Source: Isoptericola variabilis 225 (GTDB lineage: Bacteria; Actinomycetota; Actinomycetes; Actinomycetales; Cellulomonadaceae). From it: a stretch of DNA of 64,000 nt. The position numbers and the translations under genes are program-made. The notes below the pieces were generated by a model. That model did not search any database. It saw nothing but the letters and a program-made list of their open reading frames with translations, and was not told where the DNA came from. Shown here piece by piece: positions 18,700 to 27,699 of this stretch; the stretch's first letter is position 1, and each line of letters opens with the position of its first letter. The stretch is taken from positions 3,162,001-3,226,000 of the forward strand of contig NC_015588.1 of NCBI RefSeq assembly GCF_000215105.1, in the 5' to 3' direction.

Positions 18700-18939
18700 A
18701 TGAACCAGCTGTGGGGACCCGCCCTGGAGGCGGAGCTCGAGTACCGCCGCGAGCGCGCGGCACGCTCGTACGGGGCGCCGGGGCCGTGGACGCGCCTGCG
18801 GGCACGGCTCGCGACGCGGCGACGCGACGCGGTGCGCCGGGTGGAGGCCCGTCCGGAGGCGACCGCGCGCCGGGCCGCGCAGATCGAAGGAGCGCTCGAC
18901 GCCCTGCGGCTCGAGCGCCTCGCGCGTCGCGCGGCCTGA
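18700..18939 (+). CDS. Small basic hypothetical protein
   Basis: 79 residues, highly charged and helical, starting MNQLWGPALEAELEYRRERAARSYG and rich in Arg/Ala/Glu to the end. No signal, membrane segment or known motif. A GGAGAGG ribosome site precedes the ATG at 18700. Similar short Arg-rich proteins accompany regulators in many actinobacteria, but I cannot assign a role. It ends 82 bp before the preferred LuxR start and may share its transcript. Confidence 0.6.
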   Translation: MNQLWGPALEAELEYRRERAARSYGAPGPWTRLRARLATRRRDAVRRVEARPEATARRAAQIEGALDALRLERLARRAA

Positions 18940-19021
18940 GCGCCCGATGACGACGTCGGCGCAGCACGCCCTGGGCGAAATGCCCTCGGCGGCTGTCGGT
19001 GGCGGGTGGGACGATCGCGAT

Positions 19022-21988
19022 GTGCGCCGGTCGTCCCGCATCCCGCTCGTCGCCCGCCAGGCCCAGGTCGCAGGGTTCCGCCGGGCGCTCGAGCGTGCCG
19101 CCGCGGGCGAGCCGGGCGTGCTGCTCGTGGGCGGCGACGCCGGCGTCGGCAAGACGCGGCTCGTGAGCCACCTCGCCGCCACGGCCGAGCAGGCCGGGGC
19201 GCGCGTCGTCGTCGCTCACTGCGTCGACCTGGGCGAGGTCGGCATCCCGTACCTGCCCTTCAGCGAGGCGCTCGCGCAGCTGCGCCGTCCTGCCGCGCAC
19301 GCGACGTCGCCCGCCCGCGCAGGGTCCGACGACGTCGCGGCCGGAGTCGCGCAGCTCGTCGCGCAGCGCCCGGCGCTCGCCCGGCTGGTCGACCCGGCGG
19401 GTCCGGGCGCGAGCGAGGCGGGCGAGCACGCCGAGCGGCTGCAGCTCTTCGACGGCATCGCGAGCTCGCTGGCGGCGGCGGGGCGGCCCGGCGCCCCGCT
19501 GGTGCTGGTCATCGAGGACGTGCACTGGGCGGACCCGTCCACGCGCGACGTGCTGCGCTTCCTCGTGACGCGGCTGCGGTCCGAGCACCTGCTGCTCGTC
19601 GTCACGTACCGCAGCGACGACGTCGACCGCCGGCACCCGCTGCGCCCGCTCCTGGCGGAGCTCCACCGCCAGGAGCGGGTGGAGCACGTCGAGCTCGACC
19701 CGTTCACCGCGGACGAGCTGCGCGAGTTCACGACGGCGCTGAGCGGCGCCCCCCTGCCCGAGCGGGACTTCGCCGAGGTGCTGCGCCGGTCCGAGGGCAA
19801 CGCGTTCTTCGCCGAGGAGCTCGTGTCGGCGGGCCTCGAGTCCGGCCACCTGCCCTGGTCGCTCGCCGACGTGCTCCACGCGCGGATGCAGCGCCTCGAG
19901 CCGGCGGTCCAGCAGCTCGTGCGCCTCGCGTCGGTGGCCGGGCGCCAGGTTCGAGAGGACCTGCTACGAGCCGCGGCGGGCCGCATGCGCGGGCTCGAGG
20001 ACCCGGTGGTCCTCGCGACCGCCCTCCAGGAGGCCGTCGCGCACCAGGTGCTCGGCGTCGAGGGCACGCACCTCGCGTTCCGGCACGCCCTGCTCGCCGA
20101 GGCGCTCTACCTCGACCTGCTGCCCGGCGAGCGCGTCGCGATGCACCGCGCCTACCTCGCCGCGCTCCTCGCGGAGCCCGGCCTCGGGTCGGCCGCCGAG
20201 CGCGCACACCACGCGCAGCAGGCGCACGACCTGCCGACGGCGCTCGTCGCGTCGGCCGAGGCCGCCGAGCGCGCGCGGGACCTGCTCGCCCCCACCGAGG
20301 AGCTGCGGCACCTCGAGCAGGTGCTGTCGCTGTGGGAGGTCGTGCCCGACGCCGAGGCGCGTCTCGGGCGGGACCGGGTGGCGGTGGCGCTCCGGGCGGC
20401 CGGGGCGGCGGCGCGCAGCGGCCAGCGCACGCGCGCCGAGCAGCTCGCGCGGCGCGCGGTCGACGCGCTGCGCGACGACCCGCAGCGGCAGGCCCGTGTG
20501 CGGCACAACCTGGCGCGCTACCTGCTCGACGTCGAGGATCCGCGCGGGGCGGCGGAGCAGACGGTGCTCGCCCTGCAGGTGCTGCCCGCCGAGCCGACGG
20601 CGGACCTCGCCTGGACGCTCGCGGTGCGCGGCCGCGTCGAGCTCATCCGTGACGCCGACGACGAGGCGCGCGCCTACCTCGAGCAGGCGGTCGACGTCGC
20701 GCGCGCGGCCGGCGCGCCCGGCCCCGAGGCCGACGCGCTCGCGTCGCTCGCGATCCTCGAGGTCGGCGACCCGGCCACCGCCGCGCGGCTCCTCGAGACC
20801 GCGCTCGCACGCGCCGTCGACGCGGAGAGCCTCAGCACCGAGCTGCGCTGCTGGTACAACCTCGCGACGACGTGGTTCTACGCCGGCCACGTCGACGAGG
20901 CCGAGGACGTGCTGCGCCGGGGGCTCGACCGGGCGCGCGAGACCGGGATGTCGTGGAGCTCGTACGGCTCGGCGATGCACCAGCTCACGGAGATCGTCCG
21001 GTACTTCCGCGGGCACCTCGACGAGCCCGACCCGCTCGACGGCGTGCCGTCGTCCGAGGCGGTGTTCCTCGCCGGCGCGCACCTGTACGCGGCGGTCGCA
21101 CGCGGCGACGAGGACGCGATCGAGCGCGCCGAGGCGATGCGCGACCGGTGGGACGTCGACGGCTTCATCGCGCTCACCTCGGGCGGCTGCCGCGTCGACG
21201 CGCTCACGTGGGCCGGCCGGTACGACGAGGCCGTCGAGCTCGCGCACGAGGTGGCCGACCACCTGGGTGCCGTGTGGAGCACGTACTTCCTCGGCCGGAT
21301 CTGGATCTCGGCGCTCGCCCTGGCCGCGCTGGCCGGCGCGGCCGAGGAGGCCGCCGCCGCCCCCGACGCGCCCGAGCAGGCAGAGCGGCGCGCGCACGGC
21401 GACGCGCTGCTCGCCGTCGCGCAGGAGACGGCCCGGCGCGGGCGGCCGCGCGGAGGCAGCCTCGGCCCCGAGGGTCGCGCGTGGCTCCGGCGCGCCGAGG
21501 CCGAGCACGCCCGGCTCGTCGCGGCGACGGGCGGGGAGCCGGCCGACCCGGCGCTGTGGGAGGCGACGGTCCGGGAGTTCGGTTTCGGGTACCGCTACGA
21601 GGTCGCCCGCTCGCGCTTCCGCTGGGCGCAGGCGCTGCGCGCCGCGGGCGACCGCAACGCGGCCGAGCTCGAGGCGGCCGAGGCGCTGCGCGAGGCCCGC
21701 GACATGGGCGCACGGCCGCTCGCTGACGCGCTGCTGGCCTGGGCGCGCCGCGCGCGGCTGCCGCTGCCCGGCGTCCGGCGCGAGGCGACGTCGGCCCTCA
21801 CCGAGCGCGAGGAGGAGGTGCTCGCGCTCGTGGCCCAGGGGCTGTCCAACCGGCAGATCGGCGAGCGGCTCTACATCTCGACCAAGACGGTGAGCGTGCA
21901 CGTGTCGAACCTGCTGGCCAAGCTCGGGGTCTCGGGGCGCGCCGAGGCGGTCGCCGTGGCGACCCGCCGGGGGCTCCTGGAGGTCTGA
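19022..21988 (+). CDS. Large ATP-binding LuxR-family transcriptional regulator (LAL)
   Basis: About 988 residues: N-terminal AAA/STAND ATPase with Walker A GGDAGVGKTR (about 37-46) and Walker B LVLVIEDVHWAD (about 160), a long TPR-like middle, and a C-terminal LuxR helix-turn-helix (about 926-980; LTEREEEVLALVAQGLSNRQIGERL split over helices). Such regulators integrate a ligand signal with ATP binding. The GTG at 19022 was preferred because a -10-like GACGAT lies 6 nt upstream; an ATG at 18947 would add 25 low-complexity residues and has no ribosome site. Followed closely by the GAF-phosphatase gene; the ligand is unknown. Confidence 0.92.
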   Translation: MRRSSRIPLVARQAQVAGFRRALERAAAGEPGVLLVGGDAGVGKTRLVSHLAATAEQAGARVVVAHCVDLGEVGIPYLPFSEALAQLRRPAAHATSPARAGSDDVAAGVAQLVAQRPALARLVDPAGPGASEAGEHAERLQLFDGIASSLAAAGRPGAPLVLVIEDVHWADPSTRDVLRFLVTRLRSEHLLLVVTYRSDDVDRRHPLRPLLAELHRQERVEHVELDPFTADELREFTTALSGAPLPERDFAEVLRRSEGNAFFAEELVSAGLESGHLPWSLADVLHARMQRLEPAVQQLVRLASVAGRQVREDLLRAAAGRMRGLEDPVVLATALQEAVAHQVLGVEGTHLAFRHALLAEALYLDLLPGERVAMHRAYLAALLAEPGLGSAAERAHHAQQAHDLPTALVASAEAAERARDLLAPTEELRHLEQVLSLWEVVPDAEARLGRDRVAVALRAAGAAARSGQRTRAEQLARRAVDALRDDPQRQARVRHNLARYLLDVEDPRGAAEQTVLALQVLPAEPTADLAWTLAVRGRVELIRDADDEARAYLEQAVDVARAAGAPGPEADALASLAILEVGDPATAARLLETALARAVDAESLSTELRCWYNLATTWFYAGHVDEAEDVLRRGLDRARETGMSWSSYGSAMHQLTEIVRYFRGHLDEPDPLDGVPSSEAVFLAGAHLYAAVARGDEDAIERAEAMRDRWDVDGFIALTSGGCRVDALTWAGRYDEAVELAHEVADHLGAVWSTYFLGRIWISALALAALAGAAEEAAAAPDAPEQAERRAHGDALLAVAQETARRGRPRGGSLGPEGRAWLRRAEAEHARLVAATGGEPADPALWEATVREFGFGYRYEVARSRFRWAQALRAAGDRNAAELEAAEALREARDMGARPLADALLAWARRARLPLPGVRREATSALTEREEEVLALVAQGLSNRQIGERLYISTKTVSVHVSNLLAKLGVSGRAEAVAVATRRGLLEV

Positions 21989-22012
21989 GGCGGCGGCGTC
22001 CATACTGGCCTG

Positions 22013-24340
22013 GTGACGGAGCCCCTCGTCGTCGGCGCCCAGGCGGGTCGAGGCCCGGCCGCGAGCGTGACCGACGAGGTCTTCGACCGGGTCGCACGGC
22101 TCGTGCACCGGCACCTCGACGTCATCGCCGCGGCCGTCGTGCTGCGCGCCCGGGGCGAGCTCGTCCTGCCCGGCGCGGTGGGCCTGCCCGTGTCCACGCA
22201 GGCCGAGCGCGTGGCACGGGTCGCCGAGCCCGTGACGGCCCTCGTCGTCGGGACGGGCGCGCCCGTCGTCGTGCGCGACGTCGAGCACGACCCGCGCGTC
22301 GACCTCGACGCCGTGCACGATCTCGGTGTCGCGGCGTTCGCCGCGTTCCCCGTGCACGACGGCGACGGCCACGCCGTCGGGGCGCTCTGGGCGGTCGACG
22401 GGGCGCCGCGCGTGTGGACCGACGTCGACCTCGCCACGCTCTCCGACCTCGCCGCCGCGTGCACGAGCGAGCTGCGACTGCGCGCCGAGCGCGAGCGGGC
22501 ACGGCTCGCCGAGCAGGTGGCGTTCCGGGCGCACCGGCGCTCGCGCTTCCTGCTCGGGCTGAGCGAGCGGTTCGCGGGCGTGAGCACGGTCGAGGAGGTC
22601 GAGGACGCGCTCGCGCACGCCGTCGGGGAGGGCACGGGCGCGCGCTGGGTCTCGCTCGCGCTCGTCGACGACGACCGCCGCCACCTCACCTACGTCACCG
22701 TCGGCAGCCAGGAGCCGGGGCAGGAGCTGCGCTCGCCGCGGCTCGACGAGCCGCGGCCCGACACGCACGTCGCACGCACCGCGCAGCCGCTGCACTTCCG
22801 CGACCACGACGCGCTCGTGGCCTCGTACCCGTCGATGGCGCCGATCGGGCTGGTGTCGACCGGGGCGCGCTCGTTCCTGCCGGTCGTCACGAGCGGGCGC
22901 GTGATCGGCGTCGTCGTGTGCGTGTGGGAGCACCCGCGCGAGCACGACGCCGAGGCGGCGATGCTCGAGGCCGCGCTCGGGCGCTACGTCGCGCTCGCGC
23001 TCGAGCGCGTCGCGCTGCTCGAGACGCGCCGCCAGGTGGCCACGACGCTCCAGGAGGCGCTGCTCACGACCGCGGCGCCCGCCGTCGCGCACCTCGACAT
23101 CGCGACGACCTACTCGCCCGCCGCGCGGACCGACCAGGTGGGCGGCGACTGGTACGACGCGGTCGTGCTCGACGACGACGCCGCGCTGCTCATGATCGGC
23201 GACGTGTCGGGGCACGACGTGCACGCCGCCGCGCAGATGGGTCAGCTGCGCTCGATGCTGCGGGCGCTGGCGTGGAGCCACGACGAGTCGCCCGCGATGC
23301 TGCTCACGCTGCTCGACCGCGCGAACGAGAAGCTGGGCCCGCGTGCGACCGCGACCGCCGTCGTCGCGCGCCTCGACCGCGACGCGCCCGCGTCGGACGG
23401 TGCTGCCGCGGCCCTGCCGGGCGACCGCTCGTACACGCTCACGTGGTCGACGGCGGGGCACCCGCCGCCGCTCGTGCTCCGGTCCGACGGGCGGGTCGAG
23501 CAGCTCGCCGCGCGCGCCGACCTCATGCTCGGCATCCAGCCCGCGACGGCCCGCACCGACCACACGGCCCGGCTGCACCCGGGCGACACGCTCGTGCTGT
23601 ACACCGACGGGCTCGTCGAGGAGCGCGGCACGCTCATGTCGGCACGGATCGCCGAGCTCGGCCGCGTGCTCGCCGCGTCGAAGGGCCTGGCGACGGCCGC
23701 GCTGCCGCGCTCCCTCGTCAAGGGGCTCGTCGGGTCGCGGCAGCGGGACGACGTCGCGGTGCTCGCCGTGCGCGTCCGCGTACCCGTGCCGTCCGGCTGG
23801 CCGTCGCCCGCGGGCCACGCGCGCGCCGAGCGGCGGGTCGCGGACTCGCTGTCCGACCTGGGCCCGGCGCGACGCTGGGTCGACGACGTCCTCGAGTGCT
23901 GCGAGGTCGACTCGGAGCAGCGCCGCACCGCGATGCTCCTGACGAGCGAGGTCCTCACCAACGCGCTCGAGCACGGCAGGGCCCCCATCACGGTGACGGT
24001 CGAGGTCGACGACCGGCGGCTGCGCGTGGGCGTGCGCGACGGGTGCACGCGCGAGCCCGAGCTCAAGTCGCCCGAGCCGCACGACCTGTCGGGGCGCGGC
24101 GTGCTGTTCCTCGAGCGGCTGGCCTCGCGGTGGGGCGTGGACAAGCACGAGGACTCCGACGCCGTCGGGCGGCACGCGGACGCCGGCGCCGGCAAGACCG
24201 TGTGGTTCGAGATCGACCGCGGGTCGCACCCGCTCACCGGGGCGATCGAGAAGGTCCGCAAGGACCCGGTCACGGGCGCCATCCCGTTCGCCGGGCCGCT
24301 GCTGCAGCGTCCGTCGTGGGACGGGTCGCGGTCCGGCTGA
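22013..24340 (+). CDS. GAF-GAF-PP2C (SpoIIE-type) phosphatase fused to a HATPase anti-sigma-type kinase domain
   Basis: 775-residue cytoplasmic signalling protein. Two GAF-like sensor regions (about 10-155 and 185-340), a SpoIIE-type PP2C phosphatase (about 360-590; YSPAARTDQVGGDWYDA, MIGDVSGHDVHAA with metal Asp) and a histidine-kinase-like ATPase of the SpoIIAB/RsbW type (about 610-745; LTSEVLTNALEHG). These pairings control partner-switching sigma factor pathways by opposing phosphorylation and dephosphorylation of anti-anti-sigma factors. No STAS partner is adjacent. A -10-like CATACT (22001-22006) sits 6 nt before the GTG, implying a leaderless mRNA. Confidence 0.92.
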   Translation: MTEPLVVGAQAGRGPAASVTDEVFDRVARLVHRHLDVIAAAVVLRARGELVLPGAVGLPVSTQAERVARVAEPVTALVVGTGAPVVVRDVEHDPRVDLDAVHDLGVAAFAAFPVHDGDGHAVGALWAVDGAPRVWTDVDLATLSDLAAACTSELRLRAERERARLAEQVAFRAHRRSRFLLGLSERFAGVSTVEEVEDALAHAVGEGTGARWVSLALVDDDRRHLTYVTVGSQEPGQELRSPRLDEPRPDTHVARTAQPLHFRDHDALVASYPSMAPIGLVSTGARSFLPVVTSGRVIGVVVCVWEHPREHDAEAAMLEAALGRYVALALERVALLETRRQVATTLQEALLTTAAPAVAHLDIATTYSPAARTDQVGGDWYDAVVLDDDAALLMIGDVSGHDVHAAAQMGQLRSMLRALAWSHDESPAMLLTLLDRANEKLGPRATATAVVARLDRDAPASDGAAAALPGDRSYTLTWSTAGHPPPLVLRSDGRVEQLAARADLMLGIQPATARTDHTARLHPGDTLVLYTDGLVEERGTLMSARIAELGRVLAASKGLATAALPRSLVKGLVGSRQRDDVAVLAVRVRVPVPSGWPSPAGHARAERRVADSLSDLGPARRWVDDVLECCEVDSEQRRTAMLLTSEVLTNALEHGRAPITVTVEVDDRRLRVGVRDGCTREPELKSPEPHDLSGRGVLFLERLASRWGVDKHEDSDAVGRHADAGAGKTVWFEIDRGSHPLTGAIEKVRKDPVTGAIPFAGPLLQRPSWDGSRSG

Positions 24341-24393
24341 GTCCTCCTCGAGGGGGAAGACGACTGTCGGTGGGCGGACGTACGGTGTGAGAC

Positions 24394-25404
24394 GTGACAC
24401 ACACCGTCGACGTACCGGAGACCCGCGAGTCCGACGTCGGTGCGCTCCTCGAGGCGTACCGGGGCGAGCTCACGGGGTACTGCTACCGGCTGCTGGGCGG
24501 CGCGTTCGAGGCTGACGACGCCGTGCAGGAGACCCTGCTGCGCGCGTGGCGTGCGTACGACCGGTTCGAGGGCCGGTCCTCGCTGCGCTCGTGGCTCTAC
24601 CGCATCGCGACCAACGTGTGCTTCGACCACCTCGGCTCGAGCAAGCGGCGCGAGCGCCCCATGGGGCTCGGCGGTCCGCAGCCGGCCGAGGCCGAGTACT
24701 TCGGGGAGACGCTGCCCGAGGAGCGGTGGGTCGAGCCCGTGCCCGACGACGCGGTGCTGCCGCGCGAGGGCGACCCGGCCGACATGGCCGTGGGCCGCGA
24801 GTCGATCCGGCTGGCCTTCGTCGCTGCGCTGCAGCACCTGCCGCCGCGGCAGCGGGCCGTGCTCGTGCTGCGCGAGGTGCTGCGGTGGTCGGCCGCCGAG
24901 GTCGCGACCCTGCTCGACACGTCGGTCGCGTCGGTCAACAGCGCGCTCCAGCGGGCGCGCGCGACGCTCGGGTCGAAGGCGCTGCGGCTCGACGACGCCG
25001 CCGACGCGGAGCGGGCCGAGTCCTGGTCCGCGGCGGACAGCGAGCTGCTCGAGCGGTACCTCGACGCCTTCGAGCGCTACGACATGGACGCGCTCGTGCG
25101 GCTGCTGCGCGAGGACGCGGTCCTCAACATGCCGCCCTACACGCTGTGGGTCCAGGGGCCGAAGGACATCGTGCGCTGGATGGAGGGCCCCGGCGCGCGC
25201 TGCCGTGGCTCGCGGTGCCTGCGCGTGCGGGCCAACGGGTCGCCCGCGTTCGGCCAGTACAGGCCGGACCCGGCGGGCGGGTGGAGCCCGTGGGCGCTGA
25301 CCGTGCTCGAGCACGACGGCACGGGCAAGGTCACGGGCATCACGGCGTTCCTCGACACCGCCTCGTGGTTCCCGCGGTTCGGGCTGCCGGACCACCTCGA
25401 CTGA
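24394..25404 (+). CDS. Sigma-70 family RNA polymerase sigma factor with C-terminal SnoaL-like domain (SigG-like/TIGR02960 group)
   Basis: 336 residues. Region 2 lies at about 10-80 (GAFEADDAVQETLLRAWRAYDRF) and region 4 at about 130-185 (LPPRQRAVLVLREVLRWSA, SVNSALQRARATL). The rest forms a SnoaL/NTF2-like domain (about 205-330) with GPKDIVRWMEGPGARC, which in this ECF type is thought to modulate activity in place of a separate anti-sigma factor. TACGGT (24381-24386) is 7 nt before the GTG, so leaderless. The adjoining phosphatase/kinase gene suggests a shared regulatory role, but no direct partner is shown. Confidence 0.92.
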   Translation: MTHTVDVPETRESDVGALLEAYRGELTGYCYRLLGGAFEADDAVQETLLRAWRAYDRFEGRSSLRSWLYRIATNVCFDHLGSSKRRERPMGLGGPQPAEAEYFGETLPEERWVEPVPDDAVLPREGDPADMAVGRESIRLAFVAALQHLPPRQRAVLVLREVLRWSAAEVATLLDTSVASVNSALQRARATLGSKALRLDDAADAERAESWSAADSELLERYLDAFERYDMDALVRLLREDAVLNMPPYTLWVQGPKDIVRWMEGPGARCRGSRCLRVRANGSPAFGQYRPDPAGGWSPWALTVLEHDGTGKVTGITAFLDTASWFPRFGLPDHLD

Positions 25405-25433
25405 CGTCCGGCGCGCCCTGACATCATGGGCGC

Positions 25434-25889
25434 GTGAGCGCACCGGCCCGGCCCCCGCACCGCGACGTGCGCCTGCTGGGGCTCGTGGCGATGGGCGGCG
25501 CCGTCGGGTCGGGGCTGCGGTACGCCGTGGCGCTCGCGCTGCCGTGGGACGCCGGGTCGTGGCCGTGGGCGACGTTCGCGGTCAACGTCGTCGGCGCGTT
25601 CCTGCTCGGCTGGCTCCTCGAGGCCGTCGCGATGCGCGGCCCCGAGACGTTCGCGCTGCGCCGGTGGCGCCTGTTCGCCGGGACCGGGCTGCTCGGCGGG
25701 TTCACGACGTACTCCTCGCTGGCGCTCGAGCTCGAGCGCCTGCTCGCCTCCGGCGCGTGGGGCGTGGCGCTCGGGTACGCGGCCGGATCGCTCGTGCTCG
25801 GCACGGCCGCCGCGCTCGCGGGGCTCGCCGCCGGGCGCCGGACGCCGCCGAGCACGCTCGGGGTTCTGCTGCGCGGGGGCGGCCGGTGA
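25434..25889 (+). CDS. crcB: Fluoride exporter CrcB/Fluc, subunit 1
   Basis: 151-residue membrane protein with four hydrophobic helices. Fluc signatures are present: GSGLRYAVAL, WATFAVNVVGAFLLGW (the conserved Asn of the pore) and GLLGGFTTYSSLALE. It forms dual-topology or paired-dimer fluoride channels that lower cytoplasmic fluoride. A -10-like CATCAT lies 6 nt before the GTG. It overlaps the second crcB by 4 nt, consistent with a two-gene heterodimer. Confidence 0.95.
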   Translation: MSAPARPPHRDVRLLGLVAMGGAVGSGLRYAVALALPWDAGSWPWATFAVNVVGAFLLGWLLEAVAMRGPETFALRRWRLFAGTGLLGGFTTYSSLALELERLLASGAWGVALGYAAGSLVLGTAAALAGLAAGRRTPPSTLGVLLRGGGR

Positions 25890-26284
25890 GCGGGCTGGTC
25901 GACGTGCTGCTCGTGGCCCTGGGCGGCGGCGTCGGGGCCGCGGCCCGCTTCTGGGTGGCCGACACCGTCCGGGCGCGGCGGCCCTCGGGCTTCCCGTGGG
26001 GCACGTGGACGGTCAACGTCGTCGGGTCGTTCGTGGTCGGGCTCCTGGCCGGATGGGTGCTGGCCGGCTGGTCGCCGGCCGGCGAGCACTGGCGGCTGCT
26101 GCTCGCCGTCGGGCTCTGCGGCGGGTTCACGACCTTCTCGACCGCGTCCGTGGAGACGGCGACGCTGCTCCAGGCCGGGCGCGTGCGCCTCGCCGTGCTG
26201 CACGCGCTGAGCACCCTGGTGGTGAGCGTGGCCGCCGTCGCGGCGGGCCTCACCGTCGTCACCCTCCTCCCCCTCGCGAGGTAG
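25886..26284 (+). CDS. crcB: Fluoride exporter CrcB/Fluc, subunit 2
   Basis: 132-residue four-helix membrane protein with GGGVGAAARFW, WGTWTVNVVGSFVVG and GLCGGFTTFSTASVE, the paralogue of the preceding gene. The GTG start overlaps the upstream stop (GTGA), so the subunits are co-translated. The TAG stop at 26282-26284 lies inside the first unit of the 20-bp repeat array, which therefore begins exactly at the gene end. Confidence 0.95.
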   Translation: MSGLVDVLLVALGGGVGAAARFWVADTVRARRPSGFPWGTWTVNVVGSFVVGLLAGWVLAGWSPAGEHWRLLLAVGLCGGFTTFSTASVETATLLQAGRVRLAVLHALSTLVVSVAAVAAGLTVVTLLPLAR

Positions 26285-26600
26285 CGCAGGATTCGCCGAG
26301 GTAGCGCACGGTTGGCCGACGTAGCGCAGGATTCGCCGAAGTAGCGCACGGTTGGCCGAAGTAGCGCAGGATCCGCCGACGTAGCGCCGCACGCCACGAG
26401 GTAGCGCTCGGGAGGTGTGCGCGCGAGAGCAGAGGGAGCGCAGCGACCGATTCATTCGAGCGCGCGCACCTCCCGAGCGCTACCTCGCCACATCGCGCGC
26501 TACCTCGCGGTCCCGAGCGCTACCTCGGCATCGCGAGCGCTACCTCGCGACCTCGCGCGCTACCTCGCCACATCGCGCGCCACCTCGTCGGTGGGGGGTG
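26277..26600. repeat. Array of 20-bp units in two opposed arms around a hairpin
   Basis: The core GTAGCGC recurs at 26281, 26301, 26321, 26341, 26361, 26381 and 26401, each preceded by CGAN. The inverted core GCGCTAC followed by CTCG recurs at 26477, 26497, 26517, 26537 and 26557, with a degenerate copy at 26577. The period is exactly 20 bp, with 11 conserved and 9 variable positions; in the left arm the 9-mers alternate between AGGATTCGC and ACGGTTGGC types. The arms flank a 27-position stem (26398-26424 with 26460-26486). This explains the whole 329-bp gap between crcB and the exonuclease gene; no gene was found in it. Confidence 0.9.
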
Positions 26601-26613
26601 GGAGGCTGTGCGC

Positions 26614-27570
26614 ATGAGCCTCATGCTCCTCGACACCGCGAGCCTCTACTTCCGCGCCTTCTTCGGCCTGCCCGACACGCTCCGCTCCCCCGACGGCAAG
26701 CCGGTCAACGCGGTCCGCGGCCTGCTCGACATGATCGCGTTCCTCGTGACCGAGCACCGGCCCGACCGGCTCGTCGCGTGCTGGGACGAGGACTGGCGGC
26801 CGGCGTTCCGCGTCGAGGCGATCCCCTCGTACAAGGGTCACCGCGTCGCGCAGGCCACCCCGCCGGGCGTGCCCGACGTCGAGGAGGTGCCCGACGCGCT
26901 GACCCCGCAGATCGCCGTCATCGTCGAGGTGCTCGCCGCGCTCGGCATCGCACGCGTGGGGGCGCCGGGCCACGAGGCGGACGACGTGATCGGCACGCTC
27001 GTCGCGCGCGAGACGTCGCGCCCCGTGCCCGACGGCGCCACGCGGCGGGTCGACATCGTCACCGGCGACCGGGACCTCTTCCAGCTCGTCGACGACGCCG
27101 CGGGCGTGCGCGTGCTGTTCCCGGCCCGAGGGGTGCGCGACCCCGACGTCGTCGACCAGGCGAAGCTCGCCGAGAAGTACGGCCTGCCGACCGGCGCCGC
27201 GTACGCCGACATGGCGATCCTGCGCGGCGACCCCTCCGACGGCCTGCCCGGCGTCCCGGGCATCGGCGAGAAGACGGCGGTCAAGCTCCTCACCACGTTC
27301 GGGGACCTCGACGCGATCCGGGCCGCGGCCGCCGACGGCACGCCCGGCCTCACGCCGTCCCAGCGCGCGCGGCTGCGCGAGGCGAGCGACTACCTCGACG
27401 TCGCGCCCGTCGTCGTGCAGGTCGCCCGGGACGCGCCGGTCGACGAGGTCGACGACGCGCTCCCCCGTGCGCCGCACGACCCGGAGGCGCTCGACGCGCT
27501 CGCTGAGCGGTGGGGCATCCGCTCGAGCGTCGACCGGGTCCTCACCGCGCTGGAGCGCCGCTGGTCCTGA
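26614..27570 (+). CDS. Stand-alone 5'-3' exonuclease (PolI N-terminal type)
   Basis: 318 residues matching the 5'-nuclease domain of DNA polymerase I, without polymerase. Metal-binding clusters are visible: LLDTASLYFRAFF with the first Asp, HEADDVIGTL, TGDRDLFQL and the helix-three-turn-helix GVPGIGEKTAVKLL. It probably removes flaps or RNA primers in repair or replication. The ATG at 26614 has GGGAGG at good spacing; the GTG at 26608 is too close to it. It starts directly after the 20-bp array and is followed by a terminator-like hairpin. Confidence 0.93.
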   Translation: MSLMLLDTASLYFRAFFGLPDTLRSPDGKPVNAVRGLLDMIAFLVTEHRPDRLVACWDEDWRPAFRVEAIPSYKGHRVAQATPPGVPDVEEVPDALTPQIAVIVEVLAALGIARVGAPGHEADDVIGTLVARETSRPVPDGATRRVDIVTGDRDLFQLVDDAAGVRVLFPARGVRDPDVVDQAKLAEKYGLPTGAAYADMAILRGDPSDGLPGVPGIGEKTAVKLLTTFGDLDAIRAAAADGTPGLTPSQRARLREASDYLDVAPVVVQVARDAPVDEVDDALPRAPHDPEALDALAERWGIRSSVDRVLTALERRWS

Positions 27571-27576
27571 CGTTGC

Positions 27577-27628
27577 GAGCGGACTCTTGGCCCGGTTCGA
27601 GGCGTGTAAGTGGGCCAAAGCTCCGCTC
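27577..27628 (+). terminator. Terminator-like imperfect hairpin
   Basis: Arms 27577-27593 and 27612-27628 pair at 14 of 17 positions with an 18-nt loop, just after the exonuclease stop. It probably ends that transcript before the VOC gene. Confidence 0.5.
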
Positions 27629-27699
27629 ACAGCGATGAGTCCGGGGGGTGGCGGGGGTCAGCACCACGTTCGCACCACCCGAGCCACACGGAGGACACC

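Noticed and set aside
22414..24390. 658-residue Arg/Ala-rich frame inside the GAF-PP2C gene
   Set aside because: A shifted shadow of the real gene; its composition is that of frame-shifted GC-rich code.
25390..25433. Fluoride riboswitch before crcB
   Set aside because: The gap is too short and crcB appears leaderless, so no room for the crcB motif RNA.
26277..26600. CRISPR array
   Set aside because: The conserved part is 11 bp and the variable part 9 bp, the arms are in opposite orientation, and no cas genes are near; this is not CRISPR-like.
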